In this document: positions 56,546 to 64,000 of the stretch, piece after piece
Position numbering within the stretch: the first letter of the stretch is position 1
Layout of the letters: each line of letters opens with the position of its first letter
Virus record (IMG/VR): IMGVR_UViG_3300046727_000401
Span: 1-64,000 of that record
Direction: 5' to 3' (one strand)
DNA: 64,000 bases
Origin: a virus
Program-made: the position numbers and the translations under genes
Notes under the pieces: generated by a model
Seen by the model: only the letters and a program-made list of their open reading frames with translations
Told to the model about the DNA's origin: nothing
The model's database searches: none

Positions 56546-57291
56546 CCGAGCTCTCCATCCACGCCGAAGGACAGCGCGGTCTCCGCCTCCGTCATGTGGT
56601 CATGCGTGCAGGTCTCCGCGCCGAGCAGCTTGCAGTTCTCTGACGTGAGCGACCCCGATGCCGAGCTGTGCTGCTCGCGCAGCGCCTTGCAGTTGCACGG
56701 GAACGCCCGGTCGAAGATTCCGGACAGCGGCTCGCGGCCTTCCGCCTTCTCGATGACCTTCGCGGCGTCGCGGATCAGCTCGACCGACAGCGGGCGCGGC
56801 GGCGGATATTGGACCAACGTCGGCGCGAGCGAGCGGTCGATGCCAACGAACCCCCTACCGCGTGATTCCTCCACGCTGTTGTCGCCCATATAGTAGAGCC
56901 CGCACTTCGGGCATGGATCCGGCATCAGGTCGGCATCAGGGGTATCGCTGTTCGCGAGGTGCAGGCACGCCCGCACTTCGCGCATGGCATCGCGCGCGGT
57001 CTCGGCCAGCTGTTCCGCGAGCGGACGCGAGATGTCCCAGGCCCAGGCGTCGCCCTGGTCTCCGGTGGAGATCCTGTGCGACCCGAGCGGCAACTCGTAG
57101 AGGGCCTCGCCCTCGGCCAAGCCACCGTGGACCGCGATCATCCGCCCCGCCGCAACGTCCACCTCCGGCTCCTTGGCCTTTCCGAGGGACAGTAGCTGCC
57201 CGCAGTCCGCGCACTGCTTGAACCATCGGGGTCCTTCGGAGCGCTTCTTGTGCCTGCACTGCGCCAACTTGTCACGCCTACGTTTCGCCAT
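56542..57291 (-). CDS. Multi-zinc-motif hypothetical protein, 249 aa
   Basis: Three Cys pairs can be seen: CADCGQL near residue 27, CPKCGLYYMG near 126, and CNCKALREQHSS near 198. A conserved-looking middle includes an RPLAEQLAETARDAMREV helix. No family is recognised. The ATG at 57291 follows an AT-rich gap with TAATAT and an inverted repeat (TTCTCC / GGAGAA) that may be its promoter and operator. Confidence 0.6.
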   Translation of the reverse strand: MAKRRRDKLAQCRHKKRSEGPRWFKQCADCGQLLSLGKAKEPEVDVAAGRMIAVHGGLAEGEALYELPLGSHRISTGDQGDAWAWDISRPLAEQLAETARDAMREVRACLHLANSDTPDADLMPDPCPKCGLYYMGDNSVEESRGRGFVGIDRSLAPTLVQYPPPRPLSVELIRDAAKVIEKAEGREPLSGIFDRAFPCNCKALREQHSSASGSLTSENCKLLGAETCTHDHMTEAETALSFGVDGELG

Positions 57292-57312
57292 AAGTGCTCC
57301 ATTTCATTGATA

Positions 57313-57732
57313 TTATTCTCCACGGACTCGGAGAAGAGCTGGAAAACATTCCCTGAGACTTCGGGCACCTAGGATACGGTGCCTGTAGACTTCGTGGCGC
57401 TGAGACCAGCGCATGACGACCGCGATCTGCCGCCAATCGCGGCAGTCTAACTGGTTGATTTTATCCAGCTCGATCGCCCACTGCTGAATCAGAACATCGC
57501 GTAATCGTTGAGTTCCTATAGCGACGACGTGAGCCGGGTTGTTCTCACGTAGTAGTGATGCGAGCTCTCGCGCCAGTTCGAGCGCCTGAGCAGACGGGAG
57601 ATCGCCGACCCACACGCCTTGCCTGATTTGCCGTCCAGGGCTTCGCAGGTACGATCCATCTGGCTCGGCGGCATCTTCCTGCACCCCCCCATCTCGCGCT
57701 CTCCTGCGCGAGCCTGTGCGGTCGTCGCTCAC
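57313..57732 (-). CDS. Replication-associated protein with helicase-loader-like C terminus, 139 aa
   Basis: The C-terminal about 45 residues (DWRQIAVVMRWSQRHEVYRH, then RILGARSLRECFPALL) fit the motif at the end of phage and bacterial replication initiator or helicase-loader proteins (x-I-x-W ... H-x-[FY] ... I-x-S-x-x-L-R-x-x-F). The N terminus is disordered and basic. GTG start overlaps the helicase-loader-like gene's stop (GTGA). Codon use is less GC-rich than in its neighbours. Confidence 0.6.
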   Translation of the reverse strand: MSDDRTGSRRRARDGGVQEDAAEPDGSYLRSPGRQIRQGVWVGDLPSAQALELARELASLLRENNPAHVVAIGTQRLRDVLIQQWAIELDKINQLDCRDWRQIAVVMRWSQRHEVYRHRILGARSLRECFPALLRVRGE

Positions 57733-58334
57733 GTGGACTTCCTGAGAATCTCGCCGATCAGCTGGCCGATGGGCTTGGCCGATTGGTCTTCGATCCGTTG
57801 GAGCTCTTGCTTCGCGCGCAGCTGGCGGACTGCCGGGAGGCTTTCGCTGAGCTGTGATCGGCGCCGCGTTGCCGCGAGGTGGTCGTAGAGCTCGATGAAC
57901 CGAGCGCGGTCGGCGACCTGATTTTCCGACGAGCACAGCTCGACCCAGTCCATCGCGGACACGGCTTCAGCGACGAGCGGATCCGGGAATGTGAAGTCGA
58001 CGCCGGGCGAGCGCATGTAGCCGTAGCGTCGGATCGCCTTGACGACGTCGCCCCACGCCGAGCCGCCGGGCCGAACTTCTCCGACGGTGAGCGCGAGCGC
58101 TGCCTCGCGGATCTCGGCGACCGTCGGCGGGAAGTTGGGCTTCGTCGCCAGCAGCCGCTCGAGCGCGGCGAGAGCCGTTTCGTAGTCCAGATCCCGCAAC
58201 ATGTGCTCGTAGGCGTTCGAGGTTCCGGGGGAGTCCGGTCCGCCATCGATCCCCGGCGTCGTCGGGATCCATCGCGCGTTCGGGTAACTCACCATGAGCA
58301 CGGCCACGACTTCGGCAACCTGGGAATTGTTCAT
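57729..58334 (-). CDS. Helicase loader / G39P-like protein
   Basis: A 201-residue protein. The N-terminal part (VAVLMVSYPNARW, AYEHMLRDLDYETALAALER, FPPTVAEIRE) matches phage loader/inhibitor proteins for replicative helicase (G39P-like). The C-terminal half is helical. It follows the initiator gene with an ATGA overlap, as in lambda-like O/P pairs. Confidence 0.75.
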   Translation of the reverse strand: MNNSQVAEVVAVLMVSYPNARWIPTTPGIDGGPDSPGTSNAYEHMLRDLDYETALAALERLLATKPNFPPTVAEIREAALALTVGEVRPGGSAWGDVVKAIRRYGYMRSPGVDFTFPDPLVAEAVSAMDWVELCSSENQVADRARFIELYDHLAATRRRSQLSESLPAVRQLRAKQELQRIEDQSAKPIGQLIGEILRKST

Positions 58335-59251
58335 TTGTTCTCAGCCCTTTCCTGTGCTTTGAGCATGGCGATCCGCTCCATCTGCAGCTCGATCGGACTC
58401 TTGGCTCGCTGCGGTCCGGATCGCCCGTTGCCGTGCCCGTTGAGTGTTCCATTTGCGAAACGAACCGCGTTGCCGAGCCAGGTCCGGAATGCCGCGTCCC
58501 AGTCGACGAACATCGAGCCCTTGGCCGCGTGGTGATCGCGAAACCGATCGAGCTCGGCGGGGAGCTGCAGGTGCATGGCTGCGGCCTTGTCGATCTCCTG
58601 CTGCCTGGGTGTCCACTCAGGTGGCATGCGGTGTGCCGCTACCTGTACCCGTGGTTTACGCGCGCGCGCGTTGATTTGCTTGGGAGGATTCGCTTGCGAA
58701 TCCGAATCCGGGGAGAGCGCTAGCTCTCCGGATACTGTTCCTGTTCCGGATACTGTTCCGGATACTGATACTGTATGAAAGGGGTCGGCAACCCCGTCGG
58801 CAACCCCTTCCTGGATCCCGTTGGGGAAGGGGTTGTGGACCCCCTTGGTAAAGAGGTTCCTCCAGCCTTTGCAAGCTATTTCAAGAGCTTGCCAGATTTC
58901 AAATTTCATGCCACAGTGTGGAACGTCGTCCCATGACTTCGCGATCGCCGCGATGTGGTTCGGTCCTTGGATGGGCTGGTAAGTAAGAGCTTTTCTGAGC
59001 CAGATGAGGCGTTCGTGGATGGAAACCCCAAGCCCCTTGGCGAGGAGTTCCCGGAACCCTTCCCCGACCCCTTCCGGTCTCCACCCGATCTGCTCTGCGA
59101 TCGCCATCTCCCCCGCGATGATCACCCCGGGGATAGGGAGCATGAACGGAGATGTAAGCAGATATAGCCAAAGTAACTTCCCTCGGTCTGTGAGGGCCGC
59201 GACCTTGCGGTCGTTCCAGAGCCGGACGTCGACCGGGCGCCATTTCGCCAC
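58331..59251 (-). CDS. Replication initiator (O-like) protein
   Basis: A 306-residue protein. The N-terminal about 110 residues form a winged-helix DNA-binding domain (RLWNDRKVAALTDRGKLLWL). A Ser/Pro-rich linker follows, encoded by the repeat region at 58729-58777, and the C-terminal part has DWDAAFRTWLGNAVRF, typical of phage replication proteins that recruit the loader. Iterons inside the gene resemble the lambda O arrangement. Confidence 0.75.
   Translation of the reverse strand: MAKWRPVDVRLWNDRKVAALTDRGKLLWLYLLTSPFMLPIPGVIIAGEMAIAEQIGWRPEGVGEGFRELLAKGLGVSIHERLIWLRKALTYQPIQGPNHIAAIAKSWDDVPHCGMKFEIWQALEIACKGWRNLFTKGVHNPFPNGIQEGVADGVADPFHTVSVSGTVSGTGTVSGELALSPDSDSQANPPKQINARARKPRVQVAAHRMPPEWTPRQQEIDKAAAMHLQLPAELDRFRDHHAAKGSMFVDWDAAFRTWLGNAVRFANGTLNGHGNGRSGPQRAKSPIELQMERIAMLKAQERAENK
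58729..58777. repeat. Iteron-like repeats inside the initiator gene, probable replication origin
   Basis: CGGATACTGTTC occurs at 58729 and 58747, CGGATACTGA at 58759 and GATACTGTATG at 58767. A perfect palindrome (GGAGAG / CTCTCC) lies just left, at 58712-58729. Their placement in the initiator gene matches lambda-like origins. Confidence 0.6.
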
Positions 59252-59252
59252 G

Positions 59253-59486
59253 TCAGGCCGCCTTGCTGGCGCTCGCCGCGTCGATCCTTGCGAGCCGTTC
59301 CTCTACCGCGCGACGGATGAACTCAGAGCGGCTGATCTCGCCGAGCGTCTCCGCGGCAGCGTCGATCGCGTTCACCATGGTGCCCGGCAGCGCGGTGGAC
59401 ACAGGGACCGTGCATTCCAGCGAGGGAGCGTCGAGCCTCATCCGGGGCTTGAGGTTCCGCCGTCTTCGTCCTACGCGCTTGGCCAT
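59253..59486 (-). CDS. Ribbon-helix-helix-like regulator, 77 aa
   Basis: A basic N terminus (AKRVGRRRRNLKPR) precedes a ribbon (ECTVPVSTALP) and helices (VNAIDAAAETLGEISRSEFI, RRAVEERLARID), fitting a CopG/Arc-type repressor. It lies just upstream of the initiator gene in transcription, so it may control replication or the divergent peptide gene. Confidence 0.65.
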   Translation of the reverse strand: MAKRVGRRRRNLKPRMRLDAPSLECTVPVSTALPGTMVNAIDAAAETLGEISRSEFIRRAVEERLARIDAASASKAA

Positions 59487-59535
59487 ATTCTGGAACAGTG
59501 CGCCGACAGGACAGCTGTGTCAAGGGCGCTCGTGC

Positions 59536-59541
59536 TACCGT
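59536..59541 (+). promoter_or_regulatory. Putative -10 box of precursor peptide 3
   Basis: TACCGT ends six bases before the ATG at 59548, as at the gene at 42448. No clear -35. Confidence 0.4.
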
Positions 59542-59547
59542 GGGACT

Positions 59548-59700
59548 ATGAAGCGCCAACCCACACGTCTCCGCCTCAACCGCGAATCCATCCGCTCCTT
59601 GGCAGCATCTGACCTGCAGGTCGCCGCTGGGCTGCTGTTCTCCAACCCCGTCATAAGCTGCGACAGCTGCACAGGCTGCGGGTGCAAGCCGCCGGGGTAG
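59548..59700 (+). CDS. Lanthipeptide-like (RiPP) precursor peptide 3, 50 aa
   Basis: A 50-residue peptide with leader core RLRLNRESIRSL (7-18) and an AAG end near 26-28. The 22-residue tail has Ser at 32, 37 and 40, Thr at 42 and Cys at 38, 41, 44 and 46 (SCDSCTGCGC). The leader is the closest of the three to class I lanthipeptide-type leaders. Leaderless start. The stop lies one base before the convergent gene end. The promoter region is shared with the ribbon-helix-helix gene on the other strand. No processing enzyme is visible. Confidence 0.7.
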   Translation: MKRQPTRLRLNRESIRSLAASDLQVAAGLLFSNPVISCDSCTGCGCKPPG

Positions 59701-59701
59701 A

Positions 59702-59926
59702 TCAGGTCCACGCGGCGAGCAGCCGGATCAGCGCGTCGTAGGTCTTCGGATGCTCGGTGCGCGCGTGATCGGTCCCGCAGAACCGGCGCAGCGTGGCGAG
59801 GTCGGCGGCGCTCGGCGGGTCCTGGTTCTCGGCGACATGCTGGTCGAGCGCCGGAGAGAGCTCCGGGACCGCAGCATCGCATGCAGCGTCCCATCCAGCA
59901 CGGTATGCGCGCTCGATCGGACTCAC
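59702..59926 (-). CDS. Small hypothetical protein, 74 aa
   Basis: Helical (PIERAYRAGWDAACDAAV; LATLRRFCGTDHARTEHPKT), soluble. GTG start overlaps the stop of the XRE gene (GTGA). Such small proteins are frequent behind phage repressors. No family is recognised. Confidence 0.6.
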   Translation of the reverse strand: MSPIERAYRAGWDAACDAAVPELSPALDQHVAENQDPPSAADLATLRRFCGTDHARTEHPKTYDALIRLLAAWT

Positions 59927-60267
59927 GGGGTGACCTCTGCCGCGGGCTGCTTGCGGGGCTTGCGCTTCCTCGCCCGCTTGGGCGCCGCCGCGCGCGGCCT
60001 GCCCTTGACCTGGTCCCAGCTCGCCGAGCTCACCTTGTTTTTGGTGAACGCGGCGATCTTGTTCGCCAGCTGGCGACCGGGCTTGAAGTAGGCGTTGCGC
60101 ATGTTGTAGACGCTCGAGTCGGACAGACCGAGACCCTCGGCAACCTCCTTCGGCGTGAGCCCGCAGGTCGCGAGCCACTCGCTGAACGCGTTGCCAGGCG
60201 CGCGGCTGTCCCGTGGGCGCCCGCCGGGGCCTGCCTTGTCCGTCAGAGGTAGCGATCTGAGTGCCAT
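59923..60267 (-). CDS. XRE-type helix-turn-helix regulator with basic tail, 114 aa
   Basis: Residues about 27-62 form a helix-turn-helix (FSEWLATCGLTPKEVAEGLG, LSDSSVYNMRNAYFKPGRQL). The C-terminal third is very Lys/Arg/Pro-rich. Its promoter carries the GCGGTAAAC element seen at other promoters in this genome, so it could be the regulator of the promoter family and of itself. That is inference. Confidence 0.7.
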   Translation of the reverse strand: MALRSLPLTDKAGPGGRPRDSRAPGNAFSEWLATCGLTPKEVAEGLGLSDSSVYNMRNAYFKPGRQLANKIAAFTKNKVSSASWDQVKGRPRAAAPKRARKRKPRKQPAAEVTP

Positions 60268-60273
60268 AGCACT

Positions 60274-60302
60274 GTTTACCGCATCGCTGTAGGGATCGTC
60301 AA
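60274..60302 (-). promoter_or_regulatory. Leaderless promoter of the XRE gene
   Basis: TTGACG (complement of 60297-60302), 17-base spacer, GTAAAC (60274-60279), six bases before the ATG at 60267. Confidence 0.7.
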
Positions 60303-60308
60303 GGTCGC

Positions 60309-60635
60309 TCACCACGTGCCGATCTTGCCGGCGCGCGGGCTGTCGGCCCCGCACCACTCCACGCGGTGAATGAATCGATCCTCTGTCGCGAGCCAGGTCA
60401 GGCCCTCGGCGACCGGATCGACGTGCTGCGCGAGGGGCCCGAGCCGGCATCGCATGCCGAGCACGGTGTTGCCGATCGTGATCGGCTCGACCTTGAAGAA
60501 TCCGATCCACGCCTCGGCGGACTTGAGCACGGCGGCGAACTCCCAGGCGATCTCGCCGATCGAGCCCAGGAGGATGACCTCGAGCGTCCCGTCCGGGGCG
60601 GGGAACAGCCAGATTCGGCGGGTCGGCGGGGTCAT
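60309..60635 (-). CDS. Hypothetical protein, 108 aa
   Basis: An alpha/beta sequence (RRIWLFPAPDGTLEVILLGS, WEFAAVLKSAEAWIGFFKVE). ATG overlaps the upstream stop (ATGA). Last gene of the operon that starts at 61533. No family is recognised. Confidence 0.6.
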   Translation of the reverse strand: MTPPTRRIWLFPAPDGTLEVILLGSIGEIAWEFAAVLKSAEAWIGFFKVEPITIGNTVLGMRCRLGPLAQHVDPVAEGLTWLATEDRFIHRVEWCGADSPRAGKIGTW

Positions 60636-61210
60636 CGCCCGGCCTCAGCGACAGCCGCCGTCGCCTCCGCAAGCTCCTTCCAGTAGTCGCGCTCACGCCG
60701 CCGAGCCTCGCTCTCGTCGATCAGCGCAGCGATGCTCCGCTGATTCGCCGTGATCGTCACGATGCATTCGTCGTAGCGACGGTGCCAGGCGTCCCGCTCG
60801 GCCTCCACGCGTTGCAGCTCGAGCCGGGTCGGGCGCTGCTGCGCGAGCCACCGGATGCGGCCGGCCAGGTCGAGCGGGCGGTAGACCTCGGCGGTGTTCA
60901 CGGCGTACGGCACGCCTGCGTCGTCGAGCGCCTTGCTCGCGGCCTGGTAGAGCTCGGTGAGCTCCACGACCTCGGGATCGCCGTCCGAGAGCACGCGGAC
61001 GATCGCGGTTGTGGCGATCGCGGAGTGCTGCTCCGCCGGCCGGTTGGCGGCGACATCATCGAGAGAGGTGAGCGCAGCCGCGCGCATCGCGTCGATCGGC
61101 AGGCGCTCGAGCAGCTCCCTGGCGATATCGTCGAATCCCGGGACGTCGCCCATCGAGAGCCCATCCCACGACGCAGCGAGCGCCTCCGAGATCCAGCGCG
61201 GCGCGGTCAC
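60632..61210 (-). CDS. Hypothetical protein, 192 aa
   Basis: Helical protein with a final coiled coil (LQRVEAERDAWHRRYDECIV, RERDYWKELAEATAAVAEAG). The GTG start at 61210 overlaps the upstream stop (GTGA). The longer in-frame extension reads as shadow. No family is recognised. Confidence 0.6.
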   Translation of the reverse strand: MTAPRWISEALAASWDGLSMGDVPGFDDIARELLERLPIDAMRAAALTSLDDVAANRPAEQHSAIATTAIVRVLSDGDPEVVELTELYQAASKALDDAGVPYAVNTAEVYRPLDLAGRIRWLAQQRPTRLELQRVEAERDAWHRRYDECIVTITANQRSIAALIDESEARRRERDYWKELAEATAAVAEAGR

Positions 61211-61533
61211 GATGCACCGACCGGAACGTGAAAGTACAGCGCAACGTGCGCTTGGTCGGGCGCACCCACGGGGAATCCGTAGGTCACCGCCGGCGTGGTC
61301 TTCGAGCCGAACCCAGCCGCGACGAGCGCGACAGCGATGGCCTTGCTGACCTGCACTCCGAGGTCGAACGAGCCGGCCTGCAGGGTGAAGCACCAGCATC
61401 CAGGATAGGCACCGGCGTCCGACGCGTGGTCCCCGGTGACCGTGGCGTCCTCGTAGTAGATCGTCTGCACGATCGTGGCGCGGGCCAACGCGATCCGCTC
61501 GTAGCGGGTCTCGGGAAGTTTCGAGTTCGTCAT
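61207..61533 (-). CDS. Hypothetical protein, 108 aa
   Basis: A beta-rich sequence (GAYPGCWCFTLQAGSFDLGV, AHVALYFHVPVG). Leaderless ATG six bases after TATAAA. It heads a three-gene coupled operon. No family is recognised. Confidence 0.65.
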   Translation of the reverse strand: MTNSKLPETRYERIALARATIVQTIYYEDATVTGDHASDAGAYPGCWCFTLQAGSFDLGVQVSKAIAVALVAAGFGSKTTPAVTYGFPVGAPDQAHVALYFHVPVGAS

Positions 61534-61539
61534 GCTCTG

Positions 61540-61567
61540 TTTATAGCACCGCTACTCAGCGATGCAA
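61540..61567 (-). promoter_or_regulatory. Leaderless promoter
   Basis: TTGCAT (complement of 61562-61567), 16-base spacer ending GTAGCGGTGC, TATAAA (61540-61545), six bases before the ATG at 61533. Confidence 0.82.
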
Positions 61568-61580
61568 GAGCAAAACGACG

Positions 61581-62876
61581 CTACTCGCCGCGGCCGGCGG
61601 ACGAGCAGGCATCGCAAAGCGCGCCAGCCATGTCCGACTTCGGGACCTCGATCGTGTCGCTGCAGCCCGCGCAGGTGCGGTACTCGTTGCCCTCCGCCGG
61701 AGGTGGGGTGCCGGGCGGCAGGTCGGCCATCGGCATCGCCTGCTGCACGGGCGGCGGTGCGGCGGGGGCCTGCTTGCTGGTGAGGGCGCCCTTGAGCGCG
61801 GCGGTGCCCTTGCCCGAGCTGATGCGCAGCCCGGTGCGCGGCAGGTCAGCCGGCGGAGTGGGCTCGCGTGGCTTGGCCTGCTCGGCGGGGACGGCGGGAA
61901 CGCCGGGCGGTGGACCCTGCGGGGTAGCTGCGGGCGCCGGCGAAGCGCCTCCGTTGGTCGCGGGCTTCGCTGCGGGCTTGACCTCGCCATCCGCCGCCAC
62001 CTCCTTGAGCGCGTCGGCCCACGTGGTCTCGCCGTCGCGGATCGCCGCGAACAGCCCGCGCAAGTCGTCGAGCTCGGCCGGGCTGATCGTATCGGTGCTG
62101 TGCCCGAGCCACTGCTCCAGCGCCGCCGGTTTCACGCCGATCGAGCCGAACGCGTCGAACAGCTTGTTGCGCGCCGCCGCCGGGTCCGCGGCGTCCGCCT
62201 TGCTCGCGACGTCCTTGCAGAGCCGGCGTGCCTCATCCTGCAGGTGGCCCGGGATGATGCGGAGGATGCCGGTGCGGCTCGCCTTGCTGATCTCGGCGTT
62301 CTGCTTGGTCCTCACGTCGTCGTCGGTGGCCTCGACGATAAACACGCGGTCCCCATACGAGTTGACGCGCTCGCCGAGCGGCTTCTGTCCGCGGTTGAGC
62401 TTCCGGCGCTCGACGGTCTTGTTGATGGTGATGTCGGTCTGCCACATGGAGTTCCGCTCGTAGTCCACCACCTTGACGCGGATGCAGCGCACGGCCGGGT
62501 CGTCGTAGATGGTCTCGCTGGACGCGGACATGTTGCCCGAACACCGCATCGCGACCTCGGCGAAGCGGATCGAGAGCCCCTCGATCTTCTTCTCGCCGCG
62601 CGGCAGGCTGTAGATCGCCACCGCTGCGAACCCCGGCCGCTTGCACTCGGCGATCAGGTCCTGGCGAACCTGGTCCAGGTTGCGCGGCCATCTCTTCGCC
62701 ATGATGCACGCCGCCTCGATCTCGGCGCGGGACTTGGCGACCATCGCCTCGATCGCCCCGTTCTGCGTGGCGAGGCTGCCGCCCTGGAAGTCCTGGCGGG
62801 CGATCTGGTTGTTGCCGCGCTGCGTGGTGAGCGCGCCGGCCGGCTCGTCGGTATAGTCCTGTTCCTCGTCGGTCAT
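61581..62876 (-). CDS. Putative recombination (annealing) protein with C-terminal zinc finger
   Basis: A 431-residue protein downstream of YqaJ, the usual place of a single-strand annealing protein. Residues about 30-280 form one domain (IEAACIMAKRWPRNLDQVRQ, LSIRFAEVAMRCSGNM, ASRTGILRIIPGHL). A Pro/Ala-rich linker and a four-Cys zinc finger (CAGCSD ... CDACSS) follow. It resembles phage proteins found next to YqaJ, but is not clearly RecT, Erf or Rad52-like. The ATG at 62876 has GAGGAGC upstream. Confidence 0.6.
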   Translation of the reverse strand: MTDEEQDYTDEPAGALTTQRGNNQIARQDFQGGSLATQNGAIEAMVAKSRAEIEAACIMAKRWPRNLDQVRQDLIAECKRPGFAAVAIYSLPRGEKKIEGLSIRFAEVAMRCSGNMSASSETIYDDPAVRCIRVKVVDYERNSMWQTDITINKTVERRKLNRGQKPLGERVNSYGDRVFIVEATDDDVRTKQNAEISKASRTGILRIIPGHLQDEARRLCKDVASKADAADPAAARNKLFDAFGSIGVKPAALEQWLGHSTDTISPAELDDLRGLFAAIRDGETTWADALKEVAADGEVKPAAKPATNGGASPAPAATPQGPPPGVPAVPAEQAKPREPTPPADLPRTGLRISSGKGTAALKGALTSKQAPAAPPPVQQAMPMADLPPGTPPPAEGNEYRTCAGCSDTIEVPKSDMAGALCDACSSAGRGE

Positions 62877-64000
62877 TCCTGCTCCTCGCCCTTCGGGGCT
62901 TTCCATGTTCGTGGGTAACAAAGCGGACGCTTGCCGGGAATTTCGTGGGTGTACGCCGCGTCCGTCCGCGACGCGACCTCTTCGAGCGACGTTTGTAGCA
63001 CAGAAACGAGCTCACGGATCTCGCCGGCAGTCATCGCCGCGCGCGAGTTCGGACCGACCGGCGTGTGCTCGCCCATGACCTGCAGGCAGATCTTGGCCCG
63101 CTCGATGTCGGCGCGCTTGGCGGAGAGCGCCATCCGCGCATCGGTCCGCGCGTCGTTCGCGATGCCGGTGTAGTCGATCTTGCGCGACGCCTTGTTGCGC
63201 TTCCACGTCAGTTTCTCGGGCTTCCCCTTGGCGTTGTTCCAGGTCAACCCGGCATCTCCGGCGATCCGCAGCTTGAACCGCTGACCGATCGTCACCAGCT
63301 CGCGCTCGACATCGGCGCCCTGTTCGCGCAGCTCCTTCGCGCGGTCGATCAGCGCCAGCAGCTCGCGGTCCGCATCGGCCTTGAGCTCGATGAGCGCGTC
63401 CGTGTTCTTCTCGTGCCTCGCCTTGAGCCACGCGTCGAACGACTCCGACCCGTCCGGGTCCGGCACGGCGCCGCCGCGCACGTTGTCGATCAGGAACCGC
63501 TCCGCGCGCTCGCGCAGGATGCCGATCAGCTCGTCGTCCCGGTCGATGATGTAATCGTTCGGCTGGCCGTCGATGAAGGCCACCACGTCCCACCGGATCA
63601 ACCCGGTGACCGCCATGCACCAGACGCACTGCACGAGCACGTACGGCGGAACCTCGTCGGAGCCGGGCGCCCCGTAGAGGTGGGCGAGCCGCACGGTGTG
63701 GCATTTGATCTCGAGGCCGCGCACGGGGTCGACGTCCTGGTAGCCGACGCCGTCCGGAGAGCAGAGCATCCACGGCGAGTCGGGGTGCTCGAGCGTGCCA
63801 GGGACCTCGATGCGCAGGCCGGTGCGCTCCTCGTAGTCCGCGCGGATGGGGCCTTCAAGAATATCCCCCCAGCGCGTACGGTCGTCTTCCTCGAACGGCG
63901 GCGCATCGCCGCGCTTGCTACGCCAGACGTCGATCGCCGAGCGGTAGGGGTGGGCACCGGCGATCGCCGCGCAGTCGGTGGCGGTGATCCCGCGCAGGCG
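62873..64000 (-). CDS. YqaJ-like viral recombinase (exonuclease), N-terminus cut
   Basis: About 376 residues are visible, and the frame continues off the right edge. The visible N-terminal part has TATDCAAIAGAHPYRSAIDVW, then WGDILEGPIRADYEERTG and the catalytic-type PWMLCSPDGVG, with LEIKCHTVRLAHLYG following, as in YqaJ/PD-(D/E)xK exonucleases that resect DNA ends for annealing. The C-terminal half is a helical extension. It is coupled to the annealing-protein gene (ATGA). Confidence 0.85.
   Translation of the reverse strand, partial: RLRGITATDCAAIAGAHPYRSAIDVWRSKRGDAPPFEEDDRTRWGDILEGPIRADYEERTGLRIEVPGTLEHPDSPWMLCSPDGVGYQDVDPVRGLEIKCHTVRLAHLYGAPGSDEVPPYVLVQCVWCMAVTGLIRWDVVAFIDGQPNDYIIDRDDELIGILRERAERFLIDNVRGGAVPDPDGSESFDAWLKARHEKNTDALIELKADADRELLALIDRAKELREQGADVERELVTIGQRFKLRIAGDAGLTWNNAKGKPEKLTWKRNKASRKIDYTGIANDARTDARMALSAKRADIERAKICLQVMGEHTPVGPNSRAAMTAGEIRELVSVLQTSLEEVASRTDAAYTHEIPGKRPLCYPRTWKAPKGEEQE

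Overview
The window looks like most of the genome of a contractile-tailed (myovirus-type) double-stranded DNA phage or prophage of a high-GC bacterium. Almost all structural, packaging, replication and recombination genes lie on the minus strand. Single small genes on the plus strand sit between them, each behind its own promoter. The host is probably a member of the Myxococcota. That is inferred from five short lipoproteins of myxobacterial style (hydrophobic leader, lipobox Cys at about residue 15, Cys-rich mature part) and from three small peptides with lanthipeptide-type leaders of a kind common in that phylum. No integrase is visible. The left edge cuts a DUF2303/YfdQ gene and the right edge cuts a YqaJ-type recombinase gene. 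These are natural operon neighbours, so the window may be a nearly complete circular map opened between them.

Layout in window order: 1-1036, DUF2303 end of the recombination operon (minus). 1096-3377, plus-strand GH25 endolysin, small membrane proteins, a RusA resolvase and a small structural-like protein, ended by a terminator. 3456-7772, plus-strand HNH protein, DUF5131 Fe-S-type protein, a coiled-coil protein, small overlapping genes and a sliding-clamp-like protein. 7774-9037, lanthipeptide-like precursor 1, a holin-like protein and a Cys-rich protein (minus). 9069-17206, fibres and other distal tail proteins (minus) with lipoprotein genes inserted on plus. 17911-30491, baseplate, SGNH esterase, spike, hub, LysM protein, tape measure, frameshifted chaperone, tube and sheath (minus). 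30499-43555, neck, capsid, scaffold, two tRNAs, MuF protein, portal and collagen-like fibre (minus), with plus-strand accessories including precursor 2. 43621-50788, large and small terminase and small genes (minus) with an HNH gene. 50867-57291, methyltransferase, DUF488, GP88-like and many translationally coupled small genes (minus). 57313-64000, replication (initiator with internal iterons, helicase loader), ribbon-helix-helix and XRE-type regulators, precursor 3 (plus), a putative annealing protein and YqaJ (minus).

Two features stand out. (1) More than twenty genes share a promoter of the form TTGACA-N16-18-TATAAA in which the -10 hexamer ends six (5-7) bases before the ATG, so the transcripts should be leaderless. 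Several share a spacer GTAGCGGTGC that forms a small palindrome with the -10 box. The same genome encodes an initiator tRNA-fMet, which may support 70S initiation on leaderless mRNA, and an unusual tRNA with an eight-base anticodon loop whose encoded CCA end abuts the ATG of the next gene. (2) Three unlinked genes encode 50-63 residue peptides with a leader core like L-x-L-x-R-E-x-[LIV]-R followed by short Cys/Thr/Ser-containing tails. No lanthipeptide synthetase is visible, so they would depend on host enzymes or on genes outside the window.

All assignments come from reading the sequence. No database search was run, so family names rest on motif recognition and gene order.
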